DNA of 64,000 nt, taken from assembly GCF_900099965.1 (NCBI RefSeq), contig NZ_FNDJ01000005.1, positions 372,001-436,000 of the forward strand. The letters are read 5' to 3'. Source of the DNA: Nonomuraea jiangxiensis. Lineage in GTDB: Bacteria; Actinomycetota; Actinomycetes; Streptosporangiales; Streptosporangiaceae. This document shows positions 11,776-20,213 of the stretch, piece after piece (within the stretch, counting starts at the first letter, position 1; the number at the start of each line of letters is the position of its first letter). The notes below the pieces were generated by a model. The model was not told the origin of the DNA, ran no database searches, and saw nothing but the letters and a program-made list of their open reading frames with translations. Position numbers and translations under genes: made by a program.

Positions 11776-12794
11776 GGGACGGCGGGGACCCAGAACTCCA
11801 CCGTCGTGCCCGCGCCCGGCGCGCTCCGGATGCTCCACCAGCCGCCCGCCGTCTCGGCGCGCTCCCGCATCTCGATCAGCCCGAAGTGGCCGGGCAGACC
11901 GTCGGCGGAGAGCAGGCCGACACCGTCGTCGCCGACGCGCACGTGCACGCCCCGGTCGAGCGCGGCCAGCTCGACGGTGACCGTGGTCGCGCAGGCGTGT
12001 TTGAGCACGTTGGTCACCGCCTCCTGGCAGATGCGGAAGATGGTGATCGCGGTCTCGGTGGGCGGCTCGCCCTCCAGATCGTGCACCAGGTCGAAGGCCA
12101 GGCCGCCGGCCGCCAGGGCCTGCTCCAGGTAGACGGCCAGGCTCTCCACCAGTCCCTCGCCGGGCGGGCGCAACCGGAAGGCGAGGTCGCGCAGCCGCAC
12201 GACGGCCGCGTCCACGGCGGCGTCCAGCGCCTGCAGGGCGCCGGCGTGCTCCGCGGGCAGGCTCTCGCCCAGCATCCGCAGCCGCATCCCGACGGAGATC
12301 ATGGTCTGGATGGTGTCGTCGTGCACGTCGGAGGCGATGCGGCGGCGCTCCGCCTCCTGGGCCTGGACCAGACGGGCCAGCAGCAGGCCGCGCTCGTCCA
12401 GCGCCCTGGCCATGCTGCGGCGCTCGGTCAGGTCACGGGTCACCTTGCCGTATCCGCGCAGGCCGCCGTCCTGGTCGTGCAGGGCGGTGATGACCACGCT
12501 GGCCCAGAACCTGGTGCCGTCCTTGCGGACCCGCCACCCCTCCTCCTCCCACCGCCCGTCGACGGCGGCGATCTCCAGCTCGCCGTCGGGCTTGCCGGAC
12601 GCCACGTCCTCGGGCGGATAGAACACGGAGAAGTGGGTGCCGATGATCTCCTCGGCGGTGTATCCCTTGATCCGCTGTGCTCCCGCGTTCCAGCTCGCGA
12701 TCCTGCCCTGGGGGTCGAGCATGAAGATCGCGTAGTCCCGGATGCTCTGGACGAGGAGCTGCATGTCCTCCGGTGGGCGCTCATGCTCGGGCAT
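11760..12794 (-). CDS. PAS-domain NarL-type sensor histidine kinase
   Basis: A 344-residue soluble sensor kinase. A PAS domain covers about residues 12-125, with the typical AIFMLDPQGRIASWNAGAQR and GYTAEEIIG stretches. A HisKA_3 dimerisation domain follows with the phospho-acceptor in ASDVHDD (His158). The C-terminal ATPase has an N-box (EAVTNVLKHA) and G1 box (GDDGVGL). There is no membrane segment, so it senses a cytoplasmic signal, possibly through a bound ligand. The ATG at 12794 is chosen from the conserved start of the PAS region. It lies downstream of an RsbW-like ATPase and a NarL-type regulator on the same strand, its likely partners. Confidence 0.85.
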   Translation of the reverse strand: MPEHERPPEDMQLLVQSIRDYAIFMLDPQGRIASWNAGAQRIKGYTAEEIIGTHFSVFYPPEDVASGKPDGELEIAAVDGRWEEEGWRVRKDGTRFWASVVITALHDQDGGLRGYGKVTRDLTERRSMARALDERGLLLARLVQAQEAERRRIASDVHDDTIQTMISVGMRLRMLGESLPAEHAGALQALDAAVDAAVVRLRDLAFRLRPPGEGLVESLAVYLEQALAAGGLAFDLVHDLEGEPPTETAITIFRICQEAVTNVLKHACATTVTVELAALDRGVHVRVGDDGVGLLSADGLPGHFGLIEMRERAETAGGWWSIRSAPGAGTTVEFWVPAVPRRQR

Positions 12795-12835
12795 ACCGCA
12801 GCCTTGCACGGCCGCTCACCGGAATCAAAGCCGGG

Positions 12836-13234
12836 TCAAACCGATGCCAGCTCGCACCACACCATCTTGCCGCCTTCCTTGCCCTCCCCGTTGGAGGAGA
12901 TGCCCCAGCCGGTGGACAGCAGCCGGACGACGTGCAGGCCCCAGCCGCTGGCCGGGCCGGGGACCCGGGCCTCGGGCATGTGCGCGCCGGTGTCGCTCAC
13001 CTCGACCCGTACGTGGGAGGCGCCACCCCACATGCGCAGCCCGGGCCCGCCCTCGCCGTGTAAGAGCGCGTTCGTCACGAGCTCCGACACCACCAGCAGC
13101 ACGTCCTCGTGATGACCCTCATAGCCGCACTCCGCCAGAGCGCGCCGGACGATCTGCCGTGCCACGGTGATGCTGTCCATCTCCTCCGGCAGCTTGGTCT
13201 CCACGACGCACGCCCCCGCCTCCTCGGTTCCCAC
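12836..13234 (-). CDS. RsbW/SpoIIAB-like ATP-binding regulatory protein
   Basis: A 132-residue protein with a single GHKL ATPase domain: N-box ELVTNALLHG, G1 box VSDTG and G2 box GWGLHVVRLL. This is the common actinomycete anti-sigma-factor-like kinase fold, often a serine kinase that acts on anti-anti-sigma proteins. The GTG at 13234 is the most reasonable start, since the longer reading frame upstream has low-complexity out-of-family sequence. No sigma factor or STAS-domain partner is adjacent. It stands between the response regulator and the histidine kinase genes, suggesting that the three are transcribed together. Target unknown. Confidence 0.75.
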   Translation of the reverse strand: MGTEEAGACVVETKLPEEMDSITVARQIVRRALAECGYEGHHEDVLLVVSELVTNALLHGEGGPGLRMWGGASHVRVEVSDTGAHMPEARVPGPASGWGLHVVRLLSTGWGISSNGEGKEGGKMVWCELASV

Positions 13235-13328
13235 CCATCTACTTTCGGCGAGGTCGCCTACCGGCCACGAGACGCAACCGCGCCAGCCACCCTGATACGG
13301 CTGCGGCAAGCGCCATAGTGCATTTGCG

Positions 13329-13973
13329 TCAGTCGAGCAGCCCTTCCCTGCGGGCCAGCGCCACCGCCTCCAGCTTGGACCGCGCCCCCAGCTTCTCCAG
13401 CACATGCTGTACGTGGTTGCGCGCGGTGTTGCGGGCCACACCGAGCCGCTCGCCGATCTCGGCCGTGCTCGCGCCCTCGGCCAGCAGCAGCAACGTCTCG
13501 CGCTCGCGCGCCGTCAGCGCCGACCCCAGGTGCCCCGCGCGGCCCGTCAGCCGGTCGAGCACGCCCGGCAACAGCCCGGGAGCGAACACCACTCCCCCCG
13601 CCGCCACCTCCCGCACCGCAGACTCCAGCTCCCCCAGCCGCGACGACTTCACCACCAGCCCGGCGCCGCCGGCCGCCACCACCCTGGCCGCCACGGAGAC
13701 GGTCGCCTCGGCGGTCAGCACCAGCACCCGGGCCCCGGGGGCGACGGCGGCAAGCTGGCCGATGGCCTCGATGCCGTCGCCGTCGGGAAGGCGCCGGTCG
13801 AGCACGACGACGTCGGGCCGGCACCGGGCGGTCTCGGCCACGGCGGCGACGATGGTGCCGGCCCGCGCCACGACCTCGATGTCGGGGGTCCGGCCGAGCG
13901 CGAGGCTGATGGCCTCCGCGACCATGGCATGGTCTTCCACGAGAACCAGCCTGATCGGCGGGGAAGACGGCAT
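13329..13973 (-). CDS. NarL/LuxR-family response regulator
   Basis: A 214-residue DNA-binding regulator. The receiver domain has the acidic pocket (LVEDH), the phospho-acceptor Asp59 in VVVLDRRLPDGDG, the switch threonine (LTAEA) and lysine (VKSS). The C-terminal LuxR helix-turn-helix starts at LTARERETLLLLAEG and includes NTARNHVQHVLEKLGARSK. The ATG at 13973 sits directly before the receiver; upstream in-frame sequence to 14156 is low-complexity and not family-like. It probably forms a two-component pair with the PAS kinase encoded downstream, with an RsbW-like ATPase gene between them. Confidence 0.85.
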   Translation of the reverse strand: MPSSPPIRLVLVEDHAMVAEAISLALGRTPDIEVVARAGTIVAAVAETARCRPDVVVLDRRLPDGDGIEAIGQLAAVAPGARVLVLTAEATVSVAARVVAAGGAGLVVKSSRLGELESAVREVAAGGVVFAPGLLPGVLDRLTGRAGHLGSALTARERETLLLLAEGASTAEIGERLGVARNTARNHVQHVLEKLGARSKLEAVALARREGLLD

Positions 13974-14217
13974 GGCGCATGTCCCTCGGGTCTCGGGTGC
14001 CTGGGCGCGGCCCGGGGTGTGGCCCGCGTCCATGAGGAGTCTGCCACGGGGTGCCGCGCGCCCGTCACCCGCCGTTGCCGCCGAGGCGCATGAGCGTGGA
14101 GAGGCCGGAGAGGCGCCGCCGAATTGGCCAAAAGCTTCCCTAACCGGGCATGACACTGTAGCGATTTAGGGTATTTGTCCTTTTTGAACCCGAAACGAAC
14201 ACATCGGGGGGATCGTC

Positions 14218-15075
14218 ATGGCTATGGAGACAGAGATCCGTAACCTGCTCGACTGCCACGTGGTGGGTTCGGATGGACAGCCGATCGGCAAGGTCGGCCA
14301 GGTCTACCTCAACGACCGTACAGGGGAACCGGAGTGGGTGACCGTGCGTACAGGGTTCTTCGGTATGAAGCAGACCTTCGTGCCGCTGGCCAACGCGCGC
14401 CGCTCGGGCGAGGAGATCAGGGTCCCCTTCGACAGGGAGATGATCAAGGGAGCACCGAACATCGACGTGAACGGCCGCCTGGCGCTGGAAGAGGAGGCCG
14501 ACCTCTACCGCTACTACGGCATGCAGCCGTCGGGCATCCCGCAGCAGCGCAGCGGCGAGCCGCGGACGCGGGGACCGTTCACGGGCGAGCGCTTCGCGGA
14601 GCAGGAGCGGGGCGTTCCCGGCGAGCCACTCGGCGAGCGCGGCGTTCCCGGTGAGCCGTTCGGCGGCCTCGCCGACGAGCGCGACATCGACATGACCATG
14701 TCGGAGGAGCGCCTGCGCATCGGCAAGGAGAGCAGGGAGACGGGCCGCGTGCGCCTGCACAAGTACGTCGAGACCGAGCACGTCACCGAGCGGATCCCGC
14801 TCTCGCACGAGGAACTCGTGATCGAGCGCGAGCCCATTTCCGACGGGGAGACCGCCACGCCGCTGGAGATCCGCGAGGAAGAGCGGCAGATGATCCTGCA
14901 CGAGGAGCGTCCGATCGTCGGCAAGGAGACCAGGCCGGTCGAGCGCGTCCGCATCCACAAGCGGGACGTGCGGCACGAGGAGATCGTGGAGGGCCAGGTC
15001 CGGAGGGAGCGACTGGAGATCGACGAGGAGGGGATCACCAGGGCCGAGGGCGAGGGCCTGCCGCCGGAGCGGTGA
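14218..15075 (+). CDS. PRC-barrel and DUF2382 domain protein
   Basis: A 285-residue hydrophilic protein. Residues 5-80 form a PRC-barrel (LLDCHVVGSDGQPIGKVGQV, then EWVTVRTGFFG). A linker carries two tandem copies of ERGVPGEP(L/F)G (about residues 129-148). Residues 160-280 form a DUF2382 domain, strongly charged with repeated EERPIVGKET-type segments. This architecture is common in actinomycetes and Deinococcus and is usually linked to envelope or general stress. A GGGGGGAT site lies 7 bases before the ATG. The molecular function is unknown. The gene is monocistronic with about 240 bases of non-coding sequence upstream. Confidence 0.85.
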   Translation: MAMETEIRNLLDCHVVGSDGQPIGKVGQVYLNDRTGEPEWVTVRTGFFGMKQTFVPLANARRSGEEIRVPFDREMIKGAPNIDVNGRLALEEEADLYRYYGMQPSGIPQQRSGEPRTRGPFTGERFAEQERGVPGEPLGERGVPGEPFGGLADERDIDMTMSEERLRIGKESRETGRVRLHKYVETEHVTERIPLSHEELVIEREPISDGETATPLEIREEERQMILHEERPIVGKETRPVERVRIHKRDVRHEEIVEGQVRRERLEIDEEGITRAEGEGLPPER

Positions 15076-15709
15076 ACCCTTCGGCGGACCACCCTCGGAT
15101 GGAACCGAGCGAACCGCGCTCGGATGGATCCCGGCGCACCACGCTCGGGTGATCGGGTGTCGCGCGGGGGCGGCGGACGACGTCCCCGCTGACGCCATCG
15201 GCCGCACTGCCGCCGCCCGCCACACGGACCGGTCCGGCGCACAGACCCGTCCGGCACACAGACCCGTCCGCTTCGCCGGCGCGTGTGCGCCTCGCCGGCG
15301 ACGTGCGCCCTTCGAGGTGGACCGATTCGGTCTGGTAACCAAGCAGTGTCGACGGGGTAAGCCCTGCGGACTGGCGGGACTGCCGCGACCGCAGGCGGTG
15401 ACCGGCGCCCCGCCTGCGGCCCGACCGAGAGCGAGGCCGCCCATACCCCCCGTGACCACGGCATCGATCACCCGCGCGGCCCACTCCCCCACTCCTGCCG
15501 ACCGGCGCACGACCATGCCCGGAAACACAGCGTTCACCTGCGTGGAGAGGCCCGTTCACACCTGCGCCCGGCGCGGCGCCAAGCGATCGATACCAGATTC
15601 GTTAAGTGACAGTTGACAGGAAACCCGCCGCTGACGACCATCGTGGGCGTAGGTATTAAGTGTCAATTTACGAGTCGAGCCGGGCCCACGGGTCAGGAGG
15701 TGGCCTCAG
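15076..15709. other. Non-coding region with degenerate short repeats
   Basis: About 630 bases without a convincing gene. At 15088-15155 there are three degenerate copies of a roughly 25-bp unit around CGCTCGGATGGA. Around 15220-15310 are short GC-rich repeats of ACAGACCCGTCCG type. The right end is more AT-rich and probably holds the promoter of the next gene. Open frames here have low-complexity composition and no ribosome binding site. Confidence 0.5.
15602..15675. promoter_or_regulatory. Pair of direct repeats upstream of the flavoenzyme cluster
   Basis: TTAAGTGACAGTTGACAGG at 15602-15620 recurs as TTAAGTGTCAATTTACGAG at 15657-15675, matching at about 14 of 19 positions and spaced 55 bp apart. 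The second copy ends 34 bases before the TTG start of the 302-residue protein gene. The first copy contains TTGACA (15613-15618), a good -35 hexamer, but I see no convincing -10 at standard spacing. These may be activator or repressor sites. Confidence 0.3.
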
Positions 15710-16618
15710 TTGAGCATCGAGCCGAGGGCGAGAGTGGCCCCAGAGCGCGTGCTGCCAGGCCCGGTGCCCATGGCGCCGGAGACAGCCGCGCAGCAACGGG
15801 TGGTGCGGCGGATCTGCGCCAGGGTGGCGCCGGAGGGTATGGAGGTCGGCGTCGGCGAGCTGCCCCCGGGCGGCCTGCAGGTGTGGATCGACACCCCGGC
15901 CCCGCTCGGCACCCAGGAGTCCTGGGTGCTGCACCACCGCATGGCCCGCGAGGTGGCGCTGGTCGGCTGGCACTGCGAGGCCGACGCCGACCGCCTGCTG
16001 GTGCTCGGCTGGAGCGCCGCGTGCCTGCACAACCGCGTACGCCTGCTGCAGAGCGGACTGCGCAGACTGGCCGACTTCGAGCACACCGCCCAGCGGGCCG
16101 TGCAGCTCGACGGGCTGCTCGGCGAACTGAGCCCCGACGACGAGGCGCCCGCCCAGGTCGCGGCGGCCGTCTGCGAGTCGATCGAGCGCCGGCTGCGCTG
16201 GCCCGAGCGGCTGGCCGAGCTGGAGGGCTACGAGCGCAGCTCCGGCCTGCCCCACCTGCAGCTGCTGCTGGCCCAGGTCGCCGGGCTGGAGACGAAGGTC
16301 GCCAGCGCCTGCGAGGAGCACCTCGTCATGGCGCGCGTGCTGGCGCGGGCCGTCTGCGAGCACTACGCGCTCCACTCCGACCTGCGCCGCGCGCAGAGAG
16401 AAGTGCTGGCCGAGACCCGCCGATGGGTGCACGCCAGCTCCATGATCCGTGGCTCGGCCGGCCCACGGCCGGGCTTCACTGGTGGCGGCCGTCCCCACAT
16501 GGGGCTGGCCGAGCGCCGCATCGCCGCGAGCGTCATCAACCACGGCACGCCGCGGGCCACCCCCGCGACCGCCGCTCCCCGGGCCGGACACCTCGGCCAG
16601 GGGGAGGGCGCCCGCTGA
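15710..16618 (+). CDS. Hypothetical protein, first gene of the flavoenzyme cluster
   Basis: A 302-residue protein that I do not recognise. It starts at a TTG with a strong AGGAGG site 9 bases upstream, which decides the start. Residues 1-75 are mixed (VWIDTPAPLGTQESWVLHHR). Residues 95-240 look helical, with leucine/arginine-rich stretches such as NRVRLLQSGLRRLADFEHT. The C-terminal 55 residues are glycine/proline/alanine-rich and probably disordered. There is no signal peptide, membrane helix or known catalytic motif. It is followed after 86 bases by a small protein gene, then flavoenzyme and exporter genes on the same strand, so it may belong to that cluster. Confidence 0.6.
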   Translation: MSIEPRARVAPERVLPGPVPMAPETAAQQRVVRRICARVAPEGMEVGVGELPPGGLQVWIDTPAPLGTQESWVLHHRMAREVALVGWHCEADADRLLVLGWSAACLHNRVRLLQSGLRRLADFEHTAQRAVQLDGLLGELSPDDEAPAQVAAAVCESIERRLRWPERLAELEGYERSSGLPHLQLLLAQVAGLETKVASACEEHLVMARVLARAVCEHYALHSDLRRAQREVLAETRRWVHASSMIRGSAGPRPGFTGGGRPHMGLAERRIAASVINHGTPRATPATAAPRAGHLGQGEGAR

Positions 16619-16704
16619 ACCCGTAACCGCTCAACGGCGAGCGGTCGCCCGGAAACCCCCCACCCCACATCCGGTCACCAGAATCCGGTAGGAGAGCTCC
16701 CGTC

Positions 16705-16965
16705 ATGCGAACCCCCCCGCACCTGCCCGCCCGATCCAGGCGCGAGTCCCGTGAGACCGACACCGCCAGACCCCGCCGCCACCCCTACGGCCTGCACGAG
16801 GTTCCCGTGCAGGCGGCTCCGCGCGGCACGCTCGACCTCCCCGACGCCGTCCCCGGCCTGCCCGACGAACCCGACGTGTTCGTCGAGCAGCGGCTGCTCG
16901 GCATCAGGGAAATGTCCAACCAGGCCATCGGCTCCATCGACGACCTGCTCCAGCACACTGCCTGA
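16705..16965 (+). CDS. Small protein (86 aa) in the flavoenzyme cluster
   Basis: An 86-residue protein from an ATG with AGGAGAG 8 bases upstream. The N-terminal third is basic and probably disordered (arginine- and proline-rich), the middle is proline/aspartate-rich (TLDLPDAVPGLPDEPD), and the last 30 residues are likely helical (FVEQRLLGIREMSNQAIGSI). It has no cysteine and few serines or threonines. It could be an accessory protein for the flavoenzyme that follows 58 bases downstream, or a leader-containing peptide. No leader-recognition domain is visible nearby, so a modified-peptide role is only a possibility. Function unknown. Confidence 0.55.
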   Translation: MRTPPHLPARSRRESRETDTARPRRHPYGLHEVPVQAAPRGTLDLPDAVPGLPDEPDVFVEQRLLGIREMSNQAIGSIDDLLQHTA

Positions 16966-17023
16966 AGTGTGCCCCAGCGGCTCCGGGACGGGAGCCGGCA
17001 CAGCGATATCTCAGAGGAGAGTC

Positions 17024-18424
17024 ATGCAGGGACTATCGCGACTGGAGCTGAGGCCGCGTGATGTCGGAGGTCACCAGCCACGCTCCATAGCGGGCATGGA
17101 AGCGCCGCGCACCTTGGACGAGGTACGCGCACTCGTACGGCGGGCCATGGTCAGCAAGAGCCGCCTGTACCCGGTCAGCACCGGCAGGAACTGGGGCATG
17201 GGCTCCGCCATGCCGATCACCGAGGACAACGTCGTCGTCGATCTCAGCGGCATGAACCGCATCCGCAGCCTCGACCTGGAGGCCGGCTTCGCCGTCATCG
17301 AACCGGGAGTGACCCAGGCGCAGCTCGCCGAGGTGCTGCGCGAGACCCCGTGGATGCTCAACGTCACCGCCTCCTGTGCCGACACCTCCGTCATCGGCAA
17401 CGCCCTCGACCGCGGCGACGGCTGCGTGCGCTCCCGGGTGCACGACGTGGCCGGGATCGAGGCCGTGCTGGCGGACGGCAGCGTGGTCACCACCGGCGGG
17501 CTGGACCCGGCCGGGCGCTATCACGGGCGGGTCGCCGGACCGGACCTGACGGCGGCGTTCGTCCAGCACAACCTGGGCGTCGTCACCGCCATGGCGGTCG
17601 CGCTGGTGCCACGCCCGCAGACCATCGGGCTGGTGCACGGCCGGATCCCGCGGGACCAGGCCGGCGTGGCGCTCGGCGCGGTCACGAACTTCCTGCGCCG
17701 CGGCAACCCGGCCGAGGGACTGCTGCGCGTACGCGAGCTGTCGCTCGTGCCGAGCCACGGCGACTGGATCCTGCCCCAAGGCGTCGATCCGAGCCTGTTC
17801 ACCATCCTGGGGCCGCTCATGGGCAGCGACGCCACGGTGGAACTGGCCGAGGAGCTGCTGCGTAAGGCCCTCATCGAGGTGGAGGGCGCCGAGGCGCTGC
17901 GCGTCGTCGACGCCGCCGAGGTCGCCCCCGGCGACCCGCTCTACGCGCGGGCGCTCATGGCGCAGGGCATCCCCACCTGCCTCGGCGTACGCAACGCGCT
18001 CGGCGTGGCGTCGTGCGACCAGATCGACGAGGGCGAGATGGGCTTCCTGGCGCTGCTGCCGCTGATGCCCATGCACGCCCGCAGGACCGAGCACATCCTG
18101 GCCGCGCTCCAGACGGCCGTGGACGCGCACACCACCGCCCTGATGATCGAGTGGAACCTCGTCAGCAGGCACCTGGCCAACGGCGTCATCCAGATCTTCT
18201 TCGAACGCGACGCGCCCGACGCGCCCTACCGGGCACACCAGCTCCGCAACGACGGCAACTGCCTGCTGCGCGGCCACGGGTGCGCCATCTACCGGTCCGA
18301 CATCGACCACGCCGCCGCCGACGTCTGGTCGGAGACCAGCACCGCCAGCCTCGGCATGCTGCACCGGCTCAAGACGGCGCTCGACCCCGACGGCCTGCTC
18401 TCCCCCGGCCGCTACGGCGCCTGA
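17024..18424 (+). CDS. VAO/4-cresol dehydrogenase-like FAD-binding oxidase
   Basis: A 466-residue flavoenzyme of the vanillyl-alcohol oxidase / PCMH-type family. The FAD-binding half shows LYPVSTGRNWGMGSAMP and VVDLSGMNRI, then AVIEPGVTQAQLAEVL, as in the flavoprotein subunit of p-cresol methylhydroxylase and eugenol hydroxylase. The C-terminal substrate cap ends in RGHGCAIYRSD and LDPDGLLSPGRYG. It probably oxidises a phenolic or benzylic substrate using FAD, with the electron acceptor unknown and no cytochrome partner nearby. AGAGGAGA lies 3 bases before the ATG at 17024. Neighbouring exporter and monooxygenase genes suggest a role in making or modifying a small molecule. Confidence 0.8.
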   Translation: MQGLSRLELRPRDVGGHQPRSIAGMEAPRTLDEVRALVRRAMVSKSRLYPVSTGRNWGMGSAMPITEDNVVVDLSGMNRIRSLDLEAGFAVIEPGVTQAQLAEVLRETPWMLNVTASCADTSVIGNALDRGDGCVRSRVHDVAGIEAVLADGSVVTTGGLDPAGRYHGRVAGPDLTAAFVQHNLGVVTAMAVALVPRPQTIGLVHGRIPRDQAGVALGAVTNFLRRGNPAEGLLRVRELSLVPSHGDWILPQGVDPSLFTILGPLMGSDATVELAEELLRKALIEVEGAEALRVVDAAEVAPGDPLYARALMAQGIPTCLGVRNALGVASCDQIDEGEMGFLALLPLMPMHARRTEHILAALQTAVDAHTTALMIEWNLVSRHLANGVIQIFFERDAPDAPYRAHQLRNDGNCLLRGHGCAIYRSDIDHAAADVWSETSTASLGMLHRLKTALDPDGLLSPGRYGA

Positions 18425-18606
18425 CCGCCGGCCCCGGCCACCACACCCGACCGGAAGCACCACCGACCGAAGCACCACCGGACCCGAGGGTCCGGATCCC
18501 AGCCGGGCCCGGTCCTCGGGCCCGTACCACCTGTCCGAATTCGCCGGTCGCACAGCCGGAGTGTGCCGGCCGGCGGAGCCACATACATCGCTTTGGAGGT
18601 GACCAC

Positions 18607-20187
18607 ATGCGTTCGTCACCAGCGCGGGGGACGAGCACCGTAGACCGCCGTCACGGAATCATGCTGCGGCTGGTCGGCGCCGGTGTCATGTTGACGGTGA
18701 TGGCCGACACCACGGCCACCACCCTGGCGGTCGGGGTGTTGCGGTACACGCCGGCGGGCGCCGGCATGCCGCTCGGCGACCTGGTCTGGCTGACCAGCGC
18801 GGCCTTCATCCCGATCGCGGCGTTGCTGGCCACCGCCGGCCGGTGGGCCGACCTGTTCGGCCGGCGCCGGGTGCTGGCCGTCGGGCTGGTGGTGTTCGTG
18901 CTGGGCGGGATCGCCACGGTCACCGTGGACTCCTGGTCGTACGTCCTGGCCGCACGCGCGGTCCAGGGCGCCGGCGCGGCGGCGATGATCCCGGCCAGCC
19001 TCGGGCTGCTGCTCGGCGAGCTGCCGGAGTCGCAGCGGCGCGGCGCGATCGCCCTGTGGAGCTCGGCCTCCGGGCTCGGCTGCCTGCTCATGCAGGCGGG
19101 CGGCGGCTGGCTGGCCGCCACCGTCGGCTGGCGGGCGCTGTTCGTCCCCGACGTCATCATCGGCGTCGTGCTCCTCATCGCCTGCGCCGCGCTGCCGCCG
19201 GGCAGGCGGACCACGGCCAAGGGCGTGCCGGACATGCTCGGCGCGTGGCTGCTCGCCGGGGGCATCGCGGTGATCGTCCTGGCGATCTCCAAGGCCATGG
19301 CCTGGGGCACGGACGTGCTGTGGCTGGCGCTGGCCGCGGTGGCGCTGCTGGGTGGCGCGCTCGCGCAGGCCAGGCACCACCGGCTGCCCGCGATCGACCT
19401 CGCGCTGTGGCGGCGGCCCAGGTTCGTCTGGGGCTGGCTGGCCACGTGGTGCTTCGGCGCGCTGTCGTTCGGCCTGCTCACCGTGCAGCCGCTCTACCTG
19501 CTCCACCTGGGTTACCCCATGCTGGAAGTGGCGATGTGGCTGACGCCCACGTCGGTGGCCGTCGTCGTGACGAGCTACCTGGCCGGCAAGCTCCTCAAGC
19601 GGGTCGGCGCGTACGGCCTGATCTACGCCGGCTCCCTGCTCTGCGGCGGCGCGTGCGTGCTCGTGCTGACGCAGGCCGGGCCCACCGTGTGGGGCCTGAT
19701 CGCCAGCGTCGTGGTCGGCATGGGCGTCGGCGCGCTCGCGCCCGGCACGTCCGTGGCCACCACCCTGGCCGCCCGCCCCCACCAGTACGCCTCCGCCGTC
19801 GGCGCCGCCACCATGGCGCGCATGGTCGGCGGGGCCGTGGGCGTCGCGGTCGTCTCGGTCGTCATCGACCACCCGTTCATGACCGGCCCGTTCGCGGGCC
19901 TGGCCGGCGCGCTCGCCATGTGCGTGGCCATCTCCGTACTGATCGGCGCGATAGCCCTGACCAAGATCACCCGGCTGCGGACCGACCCCGGCGACGTCAT
20001 GATCAAGGTGCCGCGGCGGATGCTGCTTGAGCTGCGCATGACCCTCGCGACCGTCGCGGCGGAGGCTGACGCTCTGCTGCCAGTCGAGACCCGCACACCC
20101 CCCATGGACACCCCCACGGACCGTGTCCCGCGTCCGCGGACGCCCGAACCCGGGCCGCTCGCCGGCACCCGCGGGCACACGCACTAG
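18607..20187 (+). CDS. MFS transporter, DHA2-like drug/metabolite exporter
   Basis: A 526-residue membrane protein with about 14 hydrophobic segments. It has a major facilitator motif A variant between segments 2 and 3 (GRWADLFGRRRVLAVG) and a motif C-like glycine/proline stretch (GAGAAAMIPASLGLL). The architecture fits proton-driven DHA2 exporters such as EmrB/QacA. The C-terminal 60 residues are hydrophilic and proline-rich. The ATG at 18607 follows GGAGGTGA. The gene lies 182 bases after the VAO-type flavoenzyme gene, and a GGGCCC-flanked hairpin precedes it. It probably exports the product of the cluster or provides self-resistance. Confidence 0.82.
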   Translation: MRSSPARGTSTVDRRHGIMLRLVGAGVMLTVMADTTATTLAVGVLRYTPAGAGMPLGDLVWLTSAAFIPIAALLATAGRWADLFGRRRVLAVGLVVFVLGGIATVTVDSWSYVLAARAVQGAGAAAMIPASLGLLLGELPESQRRGAIALWSSASGLGCLLMQAGGGWLAATVGWRALFVPDVIIGVVLLIACAALPPGRRTTAKGVPDMLGAWLLAGGIAVIVLAISKAMAWGTDVLWLALAAVALLGGALAQARHHRLPAIDLALWRRPRFVWGWLATWCFGALSFGLLTVQPLYLLHLGYPMLEVAMWLTPTSVAVVVTSYLAGKLLKRVGAYGLIYAGSLLCGGACVLVLTQAGPTVWGLIASVVVGMGVGALAPGTSVATTLAARPHQYASAVGAATMARMVGGAVGVAVVSVVIDHPFMTGPFAGLAGALAMCVAISVLIGAIALTKITRLRTDPGDVMIKVPRRMLLELRMTLATVAAEADALLPVETRTPPMDTPTDRVPRPRTPEPGPLAGTRGHTH

Positions 20188-20213
20188 TACAACCATTCGA
20201 AAGGGCTCTCGTC

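Noticed and set aside
14169..14174. GGGTAT as a SigB-type -10 element upstream of the PRC-barrel gene.
   Set aside because: No GNNT or GTTT-type -35 lies at the required 14-16 bp spacing.
14140..15537. Minus-strand open frame across the PRC-barrel gene and the following gap.
   Set aside because: It is a shadow of the PRC-barrel/DUF2382 gene, which has recognised domains. The remainder has no domain or ribosome binding site.
15149..15616. Plus-strand 155-codon frame in the non-coding gap.
   Set aside because: Low-complexity arginine/proline/alanine composition, no ribosome binding site and no family resemblance.
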